A stretch of 64,000 bases of DNA from Nitzschia sp. pyKryTriq1. Its lineage: Eukaryota > Bacillariophyta > Bacillariophyceae > Bacillariales > Bacillariaceae. Under the pieces are notes generated by a model. It saw only the letters and a program-made list of their open reading frames with translations. It made no database searches and was not told where the DNA came from. The translations under genes were made by a program, and so were the position numbers. Shown here one piece after another: positions 9,786 to 20,500 of this stretch; position 1 is the first letter of the stretch; the number at the start of each line of letters is the position of its first letter. The stretch lies in assembly GCA_956465555.1 (NCBI GenBank), contig OY101131.1, forward strand, positions 757,469 to 821,468, written 5' to 3'.

Positions 9786-11075
9786 ATGCTTCCATGTTCC
9801 TCATTGCAAGCCAAAGTACCAGTTCTCGTACGTGGTGTTCTCGGAGCATCAGGTCGTCAAGTGAACCCACGTGCGGCGTCGTTCTTTCTCGGAAAACCAA
9901 TTTATTGCTATCCACATTCCTGTCGCGCAGTCAACAGCGGAAGGTCATCTGCAGACGACGACTCGACTCGCTTTACTGGTGCCGGTGCTGGTGGGATCAG
10001 CTCTGCTTCACCACCATCGTCAACGTCCTCCATTCGACTCTCCAAATTGCTGTCTCAATTTGCTACAAATTTGGCCATCAGCCGAAACGCGGCAGAAACA
10101 CTGATAAAAGATGGATCCGTTTCTGTGGCTGGCAAAGTGGTTTATTCCCCTCACATGTTGGTCGACCTGGACGAGATCGGTCAGTCTGGCAGCGTGGTCA
10201 TCAAGGTGCAGGGAAAAGGAATTCAACTAGACCTTGCATCTGAGATAAGCAGAAACACCGGTAGTGCGAAGGCACGTGTGCCGGCTGTGTATGCAGTCCA
10301 CAAGCTACCAGGAGAAGTGGTGACAGAAAACGATCCGCAGAACCGCCCTAGCATGATCAAGCGATTGATGCAAGGGGGCGTTGGTATGCGTCGGGTGGGG
10401 ACAAAGCTACAACAAATGCATTTGAAGCCCATTGGGCGGTTGGATATCCCCACAGAAGGTCTTTGTCTTGTTACAAACGATGGCGAGTTCGCTCGGGAAA
10501 TGGAGCTGCCGGAAAATCAAGTTCACAGAGTATACAGAGCCAGGGTGCATGGCCGACTGACTTCTGCCAAGCTCAACCGAATTCGAAGCGGCGGAGTTCG
10601 ATTCAATGACGTGCGTTATGGTCCTATGAAGGTGGCGGTCGAAAAAACTAGGAGAAGCAAACAACGCGACTCCCTCTATTCCTCCCCCACAAACACTTGG
10701 GTTCAAATCACATCGACGGAAGGGAAAAACCGACAGATACGGAACGTTTTCGAGGCACTTGGAGGTAAATGAGGGATATGGGTATTGATCCATGGATGCA
10801 TTGATTGTTCGACCCGTAGACTTTTTGTAATTGTGGATCATGGCTTACCCTTCCTTGTCGCTTCAGTCACTGTCACGCGCTTGATTCGAATCAGCTACGG
10901 GGATTACACACTACAGACGATCCCCCCTGGAATAGCGATTCCCGTGCCCTACAAACCCGTGAAACAGCAAAAGGCACGGGGGCCTCTGCTACAAAAGCCG
11001 GCACAACAGAGAAAGGGCAAATCCTTCGGAGAATCTGATGCCGCTTACGTCAGGTGGATTCGGGGTGATCATTGA
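9786..11075 (+). CDS. RsuA/RluB-type pseudouridine synthase
   Basis: Exons 9786-10764 and 10867-11075 across a 102-nt intron; 395 aa. Residues 1-75 are basic and Ser-rich, consistent with a mitochondrial or plastid transit peptide. An S4 RNA-binding domain follows (RLSKLLSQFATNLAISRNAA, then VSVAGKV). The catalytic domain has the family motif GRLDIPTEGL with the nucleophilic Asp, then VTNDGE, VHRVYRARV and EGKNRQIRNVFEALG. The splice join continues as VTVTRLIRISYGDYTL, matching the RsuA/RluB fold (R-L-x-R-x-x-G-x-(Y/F)). The tail is basic and Gln/Lys-rich. The enzyme isomerises uridine in rRNA; an organelle is the likely site, by inference. Its stop is 68 bp from the convergent gene. Confidence 0.87.
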
Positions 11076-11143
11076 AAGAGAATTGCAAGCGTTAATTTAA
11101 ATTGAGCAAAACATTATTCAAAACTCCCGCCCCTCTTGAAAAG

Positions 11144-13334
11144 TCAGCCATACATGCCGTCACCGTAGGTTATGTATTGGTAGTCTTGGGTAAACAAATT
11201 ATGATCCTGGGAGTTCTCCGCGCCTTCATAGGTTTCCAAAGCGTCAGGGGCGTCCTCCTCTTGATATGTGTTGTAAACTTCTGTATCTGTAACATATGAA
11301 TCCTCATAAACGTGCTGAGCTTCAACGTCTTGTTCCAAGGTGTACTCATAGGCCCCCCTGCTGCCGTCTCGTTCCACTCTGTAGTCATATAATCCGTTTT
11401 CATGTTCCACAGTGTAATCATAAAGCCCGTCGTCTCGTCCCGCAGCGTAATCGTAGGCATAATCACTGGCGCACACCTCATCAAGGGACGCCACGAGAGC
11501 CGTGTGCGACCGCCTTGTCTCTGTCTGCTCCTCAGCCGTCGACACTTCGATTTCAAAAGGCACGCCTAATAGTTCGGACGATCCAGCAGCCACTGATGAT
11601 TCAAGCTTCTGCGCCAACTCTCGCTTCTTCGCCTTGAGGCGGGCAACCAGTTCCTCCATTTCTTCTTTTTCCGTATGCACTCCCCTCAATTCTGACCTCA
11701 ATACTTCTTGTTGCGATGCAGCTTCAGTCAAACACTTGAGAGATCCGCTTCGGACCAATTCTTTATTGACTTCCACCTTCTTCAGCTCAGTTTCATTTCT
11801 CTTGTCTTCGTGCACAAGCTCTTCGATGTGAGTCTTCGAAGAAGAAATGTCCACCTGAAGACGCAACTTTTCCTCGAGGACTTCTTTGTGTCGAGACTCC
11901 AATTTCAACCTATCTTCTTCCAGCTGGTCAATAACCTCCTTTAATGAAGGTATCACCGTTATTTGTATTGTTTCGCCATCATTTGGTTCAACATTCTCTT
12001 CAATGCTTCGATTTTTGGATCTTCGACGTCGATCTTTCCCCACGTCACGAGAGCAAGAAGATTCACTACTCCTACTACATAGGCTCCGATTGGACTTCCT
12101 CCTAACCTTCTCGGTTTCATTCCACGTTTCGATACGGCGTCTCCTTTCTTTGATCTCCATGCTCCGCTGTGATGCGATATTTGATTCTTCCAGCATTTCT
12201 AGATTCTTGCGACGATCCTTCTTTTCCTTCTTTTTGTTGTCCCCCGGCTCATTTTCTACCGTGCGTTTGTGAAATGTTTGGTTATATGCATCCCAATCGA
12301 AGGAATCATCATCGTCGTCGCTCGGCTTTAGATTTCGTTTCGAGCTTTTCTTTTTTCCCTTTCCAGAAGACACTTGGTGGATTTGCTTCGAAATTTTAGC
12401 GCTTTCCTTTTCTTCAAATAGCTCATTCCTGCTCTCCGTCACATTTCCTGTGGAAGAGCACCGAACGTTGATTTCTACCCCCTGTTGCTTGCCATTTTTC
12501 TGAATGATCCTTCTTCGTCTTCGACAAGAACAGCAAATGTAATATAGGAAGCACAAAACTACAAAAACAATACTTGCGATAATCCCCCAAATCATGTAGT
12601 CTCGATGTTGTTGTTGCAGTGTCGCATCAGCACCGGAGTCACTCGGCGCAAGCGTTACGGAGCACGTAGTGATCGAGCAGTCCTTAAATTCTGGAAATTT
12701 TGCAGCAATCTTTGTCGACTGTTGCATGGGGGTTGTTTTGTTGGTCAGGATAACCAAAGAGCAATTCCACACCGCACTCCAACAAAACCTGATGCACTTA
12801 CAAAAAAACATGCCGTGTAGGAAACGGCCTCTTGTTGGCAACAGCACAGTGTTTGGTCCTGGATAAATCTAAAACAACGTTTGAGCATCATAATGGGCAA
12901 GCCACGTTTTCGACCTATTTCACCCAACTACCTGGAACTTACGCGCACATGCTTTTATCAGCGTCCTGGCAAAACGAAGACCCGTCTGCTGCTTCTGCGC
13001 TTTTCGAAATTTCTTCAAACGCAGCTTGGAGTGCGGCAGGGAACGCGGTACGAAACGGCTGTTCCAAGCAACCGCATGTTTCAGCATTTTCTTGGACACA
13101 CAATTCCGCGGCATCTAGATCGTCCAAACAAACATCTGCCATATTGTTCTTGTAGAATTTTTTTGATACAATTGGATACGGATATTGTGCTTCGTGCCTG
13201 ATGGTGTCTCTTCTATGGAATCTCTGTTCAATTCTTACAACAGACGTTGCGAGAAAATATTCGACAGCGATAGCAAGGCGATAGTGGCAAAGTAGTAACA
13301 TTATTGCTGGCAAAGAAGCGTGCATCGCACGCAT
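11144..13334 (-). CDS. Single-pass surface protein: Cys-rich ectodomain, coiled coil, Tyr-rich tail
   Basis: My model has three exons, 13334-12943, 12868-12802 and 12718-11144 (introns 74 and 83 nt); 677 aa. It starts with a signal peptide (HASLPAIMLLLCHYRLAIA). The ectodomain of about 165 residues is Cys-rich (CLDDLDAAELCVQENAETC...). A TM helix follows (IWGIIASIVFVVLCFLYYIC) and a stop-transfer CRRRRR. The cytosolic part is very basic, then a coiled coil of about 120 residues (VIDQLEEDRLKLESRHKEVL and onward). The final 100 residues are acidic and Tyr-rich, with repeats of the type GLYDYTVEHEN / GLYDYRVERD / YEYTLEQD. Without the introns, the start would fall in an unlikely reading of exon 2 and 3. 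It looks like a type I receptor or adaptor; no enzyme domain is visible and I do not recognise the family. Confidence 0.7.
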
Positions 13335-14253
13335 CACGAACGACGCGAACGACCGAAAAGCGAGATGTCTGCGCGGAATAATATTATTTCTTTTGGCAAC
13401 ACAACGGCGAAAAGCTCCTCCGAAAACAACACAGCTGGCGGAGGGTACCAGGGGTCGGATATTATTTGTACGAAGGCTTTGGGCAAGAATGCATTCCAGT
13501 CCCTGGTCCATGACATCATGATATGATTGTTTCTCTTTCACTCCGTTCCATCATGCTTGAGAGAGGAGGACGTATCATACTAGTACCAGGTACTGTACTG
13601 TAGTGCCATGGCCTCATACGGCATACTTGTACGGCTGTCAGCCGAAGACCGACGAGCAGGTCAGGATTGGGTCACTAATGACTCGTGACTCAGTCAGCTG
13701 ATGCCAGCGAGGCCACTGTAGACACGTCCGAGCATCCTTCACTCCTCCTACTAATAGAGTAGATCGTAACCTCTAGAGTAGTAGAGCTCACTTCTTCATC
13801 ATACTGACCGTAAAACTACCGTAAGAAACATCGCAGTAGCACTATTACTCTACCGACACTAGAGTCTACTACGGGAGAGAGGCTGCTACTACTAGTAGTA
13901 GTTGCAAGAGAGATTCATTGCTCTCGACCGTCAAGGTAGTACTAACTAAATCAGACAGAGCACTTTTTCGCTGCTTTACGATATAGTAGTAGCTCTAGTA
14001 GAGTATCTGGTACGGTACAGAGAGTGAAGAAAGAAGATGTTGTTCCAAGCTGTGTACAAGTACCAAGAAAGAATCAAGCGTTTCAAATGTGCTCCAAACG
14101 ACATGTAGCCTTCTGTGTACAGTGTCCATTCCTCATCCAACTTCCAAGACCGGCAAAAGAACCGCTCAAAATGCATAATGATTATTTAATCAGATAGGAC
14201 CCAAAAAACGGCCGATTGAAGAATATCTTCCTTTTAGAAATTGAGGACAAATA
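13335..14253. other. Intergenic, CTAGTAG-rich
   Basis: No gene seen. The stretch 13560-14000 is dense in short palindromes and TAG/CTA units (TACTAGTACCAGGTAC, CTCTAGAGTAGTAGAG), as in other spacers of this window. It includes the upstream region of the preceding minus-strand gene and the 3' flank of the PLP-enzyme gene. Confidence 0.45.
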
Positions 14254-15729
14254 TCAAGGGAGCTGGATGTCCTTTATATCCACAAGCCCCTTGTATTTGT
14301 AGCGTAGTAGTTGAGTGTTAATTCCTTCCAATCCACCACAATCTACCACCATAATTTCGCGCCCAGCGATTGGATTCCGTGGATCAAAGGTCAAGTCGGC
14401 ACTGAGTGGAACATCAAAGTGCCGTATCAAGATGGTCCAAGTTGGAGCACCATAAACTAGATCCAGCACCAAGCCATATTCTTCTTTAAGTAAATTGAAA
14501 ACCTGCAAGATGGCCTCGTCGGGCTCTCCAAAGGGAAAATATTTGTTCTTGTTCCCTTCCATTTCTGGCCGGTCAAATGTTTCGGGGTACGGCGAAAGTA
14601 TATGTGGGATATCGTCGGCAGAAGCACCAATTTGTGCACTCAAAGCCATCATTTGACGTTGAGCATACGCCGCATCACCCACACAAGGGACAACGACAAC
14701 TTGAATATCCAAATGGGCATCTTCGTCTCCCTCGTTCTCGGACGTCAACGCCGAAAGCGCGTGGTGGACCAGGACTGCTGTCGTACAAGTTCCACCTGGA
14801 AGGACTACCGACAGCGGTTTATTATTGCCTTCCTTAGACCAGAATGATAAGATCTCTTGCGCTAATATGTTAACCCCTTCCACTGCCATCTCGCATGCCC
14901 CGCCTTGGGGTACCCACAGAAAGTCGCTCTGATTTGGAGGGACTAGTCCTACCGGAGGGTCCGCATTTCCACCCCATTCTCCACCGAAAAGATCGTGATA
15001 GTTTTTGGGAGACAACTCCAAGATTTCCATTCCTAATGCCACGGCTCGGAATAGATTCCCGCTAGCCTGCTTTTTTAGGAACCTCGGAAGCTTTTTCGTG
15101 TAGTAGACAAAACGAATCGAATTTGAATTTGACTGTTCGTCTGCTCCTGAAGTCAATTCTCGATTCTTGTAGTTGACAACAGCGGCCAGCGCTAGCATGG
15201 CATTGCTCTGCGGTCCACCATAGCTCACTACACAGCTGGGGAACTTGTCCGCCGGTATTTGGTTGAGCGAATACATTTTTCGAGCCTTGTTTCCCGATAT
15301 TTGCGAACCCGGCAGACGGAGCAAATCGTCCCTCTTGATAAAGACGCGGCGGCCTTGGATAGTCTTTTGTTCCACCGGAGACGGTTTGATTCGCTCAATC
15401 TGGTTACTCTCGGTTTGCTCTATGCGAGACCGTACCGGTGCCGGACCCGGTACCCCTCCTGGGTGTGCAATGTCAGCAGATTCTTCGGGAAGTAGGTCCT
15501 CCACCTTTCCCATGAAATCGTCCCAGTTGGAGGCACATCGTATTGATATTCGATCGCGCCTCCGCCACGCAGTACTCGTACATGAAGAGCCCGAGTTTCC
15601 ACGAGCCAAGCCTACGGAGCGGGCCAAGGATAGCATCGCTTGGGTGGAGTCTGCCCACAACGCAAAGACTCCGACCATAAAAGCTGATACTACAACGAAA
15701 CACTGGCTTCCACCGCGAGACGCTACCAT
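14254..15729 (-). CDS. D-cysteine desulfhydrase / ACC deaminase-like PLP enzyme
   Basis: Single exon, 491 aa. The fold is PLP fold type II (tryptophan synthase beta family). The PLP lysine motif SGNKARKM is followed by SYGGPQSNAMLALAAV, as in the 1-aminocyclopropane-1-carboxylate deaminase/D-cysteine desulfhydrase group. Further family signs are VPQGGACEMAVEG, VVLPGGTCTTAVL and DLVYGAPTW. The first 35 residues form a hydrophobic leader (FVVVSAFMVGVFALWADSTQA), suggesting entry to the secretory route or a plastid. The C-terminal region is longer than in bacterial enzymes. Known relatives deaminate ACC or release sulfide from D-cysteine; I cannot tell the substrate from sequence. The protein contains an unusually long linker before the core (residues 60-115). 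Confidence 0.82.
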   Translation of the reverse strand: MVASRGGSQCFVVVSAFMVGVFALWADSTQAMLSLARSVGLARGNSGSSCTSTAWRRRDRISIRCASNWDDFMGKVEDLLPEESADIAHPGGVPGPAPVRSRIEQTESNQIERIKPSPVEQKTIQGRRVFIKRDDLLRLPGSQISGNKARKMYSLNQIPADKFPSCVVSYGGPQSNAMLALAAVVNYKNRELTSGADEQSNSNSIRFVYYTKKLPRFLKKQASGNLFRAVALGMEILELSPKNYHDLFGGEWGGNADPPVGLVPPNQSDFLWVPQGGACEMAVEGVNILAQEILSFWSKEGNNKPLSVVLPGGTCTTAVLVHHALSALTSENEGDEDAHLDIQVVVVPCVGDAAYAQRQMMALSAQIGASADDIPHILSPYPETFDRPEMEGNKNKYFPFGEPDEAILQVFNLLKEEYGLVLDLVYGAPTWTILIRHFDVPLSADLTFDPRNPIAGREIMVVDCGGLEGINTQLLRYKYKGLVDIKDIQLP

Positions 15730-16103
15730 ATCATCACTCCTGGAATTTCACGGCTCACAGCTTCGAATGTAGTCTGCCTTCTCCTCCAGTGTGCAGGTCT
15801 AGTGGGAGGACGGTATTATCCCCAATCCTTTCCTCTACTCGTATCGGTACTGTATCGGTACAGGGTACTGTCGCCGGGGCTGAACATATTATGCTGCCGC
15901 CATGGTCAAAATTAATTTCGGTACTTGGTCGATCGAGTCGTCGGATTGAGAGCGACTCACGTCACTCGAAGAATACGTGACGTCATAAACTAGAGATACC
16001 GCGGTACAAGTACGGCGTATGACGCGCATGGCATGCCTCTATCTGTCGAGTATGAAAATGTCCGACGACGCAGAAACATCGCGTGACGAAACCCGGATTT
16101 CAG
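15730..16103. other. Intergenic, 5' flank of PLP-enzyme gene
   Basis: No gene. It contains GTATCGGTACTGTATCGGTAC-type repeats at about 15838-15870 and a TGACGTCA box at 15977-15984 (CRE/bZIP-like core) in the flank upstream of the minus-strand PLP gene. Confidence 0.4.
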
Positions 16104-17230
16104 GATGTGAGCAAGAGATGCGACAGTGTGGTTGGGTTGTTTTGGTAGGGTTAAATGTTGGGTTATATCAATATACATATTTGTATATAGGAATATATAG
16201 GACTGGCGGGCGTTATATATTATATCCAACGCTCGACACGAATATAAAATCTGATAGGGGAGAACCTCCCGTACAATGGGGACAAAACGAGTAGGAAATT
16301 CTACGAGGATTTTTGCGTAGCCGGCGTGACAACCTCCTGCACCAGGAGACTCCGACTACCGGCCGGCCGTTGAGCACGTGCCACCCTCTCCCCGTGCTTT
16401 TGTCACGCGTACGAATAATATGGCGCGGCAAGTACTGCGACCGGTACTGGTACCGTACAACAACAATCAACATCCCATTGCACAATCATCGACTACAATC
16501 AACTACATATGGCTACGAGTAGCACTCGTCCCCCCCCCCGCTCTTTGTCATCATTCAACGGCGCTATCATAGGGTGCAAGATTGCACTGGATCACTGGTA
16601 GCTGCTCATGATGAGCCCATCATCGCTGGATGGATCTTGGATGGATTGTGGTGGTTGCACTGGAGATTAATGGACAACGAAGGGCGTAGCTTTCCAATTA
16701 TTCATAGTTTGAGAGTCGCATGCCATCCTCTATAGCAGTAGTATCCATAGTAGCTGATCCTCTCTTGGCTAAAGCTTTCGGTGCCGGTACTGTAGGTTGG
16801 TCGAGAGAAGATCCTGCCGTATCCAACAAAAAGGAAAGAAGAACTTGTTTCTGCCGCAGCGCCGCCGCCGCCGACTTCGATGATGTGTTTAGTCCTTGTA
16901 GTCATATGGCTAGATACGAAACAACACGCGATAAAAGCACGGGGAGAGGGTGGCACGTGCTCAACGGCCGGCCGGTAGTCGGAGTCTCCTGGTGCAGGAG
17001 GTTGTCACGCCGGCTACGCAAAAATCCTCGTAGAATTTCCTACTCGTTTTGTCCCCATTGTACGGGAGGTTCTCCCCTATCAGATTTTATGTTCTTATTG
17101 AGCGTTGAATATAATCTATGACGCCCGCCAGTCCCATATATTCTTATATATAAATATGTATATTGATATAACCCAACATTTAACCCTACCAAAACAACCC
17201 AACCACACTGTCGCATCTCTTGATGTGAGC
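16104..17230. mobile_element. Mutator-like foldback element with 9-bp target duplication
   Basis: The element spans 16113-17221 (1,109 bp). Its terminal inverted repeats are 289 bp each (16113-16401 and 16933-17221), beginning AAGAGATGCGACAGTGTGG. I count about 10 mismatches, all clustered between about 16180 and 16250; the outer 70 bp and inner 150 bp are identical. GATGTGAGC is duplicated exactly at 16104-16112 and 17222-17230. Long TIRs with a 9-bp duplication are the hallmark of Mutator/MULE elements. The 531-bp interior has no transposase frame, so the element is non-autonomous. ORFs across the arms are palindrome artefacts. Confidence 0.88.
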
Positions 17231-17523
17231 GAGTGAGATGAGAGTGGTATCCTGCTTCCTTTCTGAAATTCGGAATTCTGCATGCGATATTTTGTTGCTG
17301 TGCAATACTTGTAAGTACCATGTTACTGCTGTGTGCAGATAGTGCGGGGAAGAATATCTACCAGTACCGCGGTATTACCGGTAGGCACCACTACGCAGGG
17401 TGAAGAACACTCAACGCTTACCGGTATAACTCTGAAGCGGAAGACACATTGTTGTTGTTGTTGCGGTTGCTGTGTTGTTGTTTCTAGCTATTTTTTCCCT
17501 TTCTAACAAAGCCAGGAAACATC
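17231..17523 (+). promoter_or_regulatory. 5' flank of the SIS/EF-hand gene
   Basis: Spacer between the foldback element and the next + gene. It carries GTATTACCGGTA-type palindromes (about 17365-17385) and a TTG-rich tract (17448-17485) just before the ATG, likely 5' UTR. The transposon insertion ends only about 300 bp upstream of the start codon. Confidence 0.4.
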
Positions 17524-20500
17524 ATGATTGAGGCGAGGGATGAACAGAAACACAAGAAATGGTGCGGACTTTGGCCGGCCGTCGATGAGGAATCCTGGAG
17601 CCGATCATCGAAAGCGCTCTTTTTCTCGAGCTATCTTTTCTTTGGTGTTCTACATGAACTTGCACATGTGGCAACTGCCAGATCTCTCGGGTACCAGAAC
17701 GAGTCGCTGTCCCTTTCGTTTTTCGTGGGGATCCTGCTTGGGCGCGTCTCCGTCATTCCGTCCCTCGAATTCGCAAGTGCCTGGGAGATCGCGCTGGTCC
17801 GCCACGCTGGTTGGCTCGCAAGTTTCGTGATCCTCGCATTCCTTTTTCTTGCAGATCGACTCGTGGCACAGTCCTCGCGGAGAAGGAACAAACGCGGCAT
17901 TAGCCGAATGTTTCTAGGGGCTGCTGCCGTTACTTTTCTTGAGGCATTGTCGACGGATCTCATTGGTTTTGGCGTCGCCAGGTCCAAGGCGTCGTCAAAA
18001 ATACTATTTTTCTGCGGAAATTTCGGCATTATCATGTTGAACGATTCATGGGTCAATACTTCGGGAGACTACGGCAAGACAGTTCTAGATCTCCTCGAAA
18101 AAATGATTTCCATTACCATGATGAGAGGAGGTGAGTATTATGGCGTGATTCGCCGGAGGGACGTTCTCGCTTTCTTCCAGCCTTCTCCAACCCAAAACTC
18201 GTGTCATTCCTCGCGCTGCAAATCATTCATCTCACGGCGTTTGCTTTCTCATTTTTATCATGCGTGTCATTTCAGCTCAAGCTGGAGGTATTGTGGCATG
18301 GACTCATCGTCAGGGAGGCTCGCCTATGCCTGTCCGGGTTCGGGTGGTCAATAGAAAACGAACTGACTTGTCGCACCAAATGAGAAAGGGAATCAACGAC
18401 AAACTGTGCTCTTCCTGGTGCGGGCGTACAGGTCAGATCGATTCCTCCGTTAGGGTTCTCTTGGGACATACGCGATTTGCCACCTCTTCCAAGGCTACTA
18501 TGGACGGGACACATCCACATTCCTGGTGTCCTCCGCAGTTCAGACGCGTCTTTCCTCTCGATAATTCACGCGTTTGGTCGTCCAGGACACCCTATCCAAT
18601 CCACATGAAGGTCTCAAACTTCATTACGCATAACGGTGATTTCGACTTTTATAAACTCAATGGAAAACACGCGCACCTAACAACAATCCAGGAGTGGTTG
18701 GTAGAGGCAACTGGCTTTCCAATGCCGGCTCCCGTGGATAGCGCTGCCATAGCTGGCTTCGTGGACATCATTCGGTGTGCTGGATGCTTCGCCTTGAGTA
18801 TCCGCTATGTTCATCTCTTGGCAATGCCTAGTAGCAAAATTTCCTTGACACAATCCTTCCCGTCCTACATGGATTATGATCGACTTTCGAAGATTTTCGA
18901 GAAGACTCTTTTGTCGTACTGCAAGACGAAACAAACGAACTTGGAGGCCATCGGAAAGGACAGGCAAATGCGAAACGATTTTTCTCTTCATGTTGTGGTC
19001 AGTATTCAGTCTACAGTAAAGCTGGAACAATCTGCCTTTTTTGAATACTGCGAGAATATCGATCGTGGAAATCCCGATCACGACGAAGACGACGATTTGG
19101 AAAATGTTAAAACATCCTCGAAAAAGTCGAAACTCTTCACCTTTGTAAAAAAGTCGGTAGATGCCTTTTTTGACAATGATTTGCTGCTGACGACTCGATT
19201 GTTTATGAAAAGTGCGGTGGGATCTTTCGGATTGATGGTGACGTCGTCCTTGGACTCTCATAGGCAAATATGTCTCTCGGCACGTGGTCAGGTTCGTCTT
19301 TGTCGCTCTCTCGTCCCCATGCTTCTTTGAGGAAATTAACTATCTCACTTTATTTCTTGCGCTTCGAAGCCCATGTCATGTGCATTTTTCCCCGACAAAG
19401 GCATCATCTGTTATGGTTCTGAATTGGCAGCTGTCAAGGCTGGTCTGCAATTTGACCGGCCGGGCGGTAACTTCCCCTATCAAAGCATGCATGGATCAAG
19501 CTCGCTGTTCAGCAAAAATGTAACTGAAGAATCATGTCGCTTCGATTTGGATGATCTTGGAGGAGAGATTGTGCTTATTGATTGGTCGTCGGGGCAGGCA
19601 GATATTCAGACCCACCAAGAGTCGAGGTCCAGCGAAAAGGGCCTCCGTTCCAGAGTTACCCCTCTACGTGGCAACGAATTTCTTCTCCCCCTTACTCCCG
19701 ATTTTGTCGATCCGATTGCAGAAGATATTGGTTCGATTCCCAGAGTCTTGCACAGTATTCAGGAAAAGTGGAAAAAAGGTGGACTCAACCGTCTCACTGC
19801 CTGGAATCTAGGCCGGAAGCTCAGAGAAAGGCTGATGGCACAGGCTTCAGGACGAAGCGAATCTGGTGTTGATATATTATTGACGGGTTGTGAAGTCTCC
19901 CTTTGGCTCGCCGAGCAACTGGCTAGTGATCTTTCCAAGAGTTTTCCCAAATTGACCGTACAAGCCGCAAGTAGCAATAAGTTGCTTGGTCTAATGGGAC
20001 AAGAGGTAAGCACAAGCACGGCGAATGATTTTGGGCTCTTTTTTTCTTCGATCGCCTCAAATCGCACTCTATCCCTTTGCAGTTAAGCGTCCCCAGTGTA
20101 GGGTTTCCAATGTCAGATAAGATTCCAGATCTAAAGAATACGATTGTGATCATCGTTAGCCACAGTGGGGGGACGTTCGCTTCGCTGGCCATTTCAAATC
20201 TACTGCAAAGTGTTACTAGAAATATTTTCGTCGTTGCCAGCGAGGTATGTCTCAAATCAACGACGCGGTCTTTTTGGTTGTCGCGAACTCCGTTCTAACA
20301 CATTGTATCTGGTTGCGATAGTGGGACTCTCAAATCGGCAAACAACTTCGCGCCATGTTTGAGGAAGACAAGGATATCTTTGGTAGCCGCGTTTTTACTA
20401 CCGATATTGGAGTCCGTCCGGCGGAACCATGTTCCTTGAGCGTTGCTGCAACTCACCAACTCTTGACGCAGATCTTTGAGTACATATGTCTGGTCATTTT

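Noticed and set aside
16213-17121. Two frames encoding the same peptide in opposite directions
   Set aside because: They are mirror translations of the TIR arms of the foldback element, not genes.
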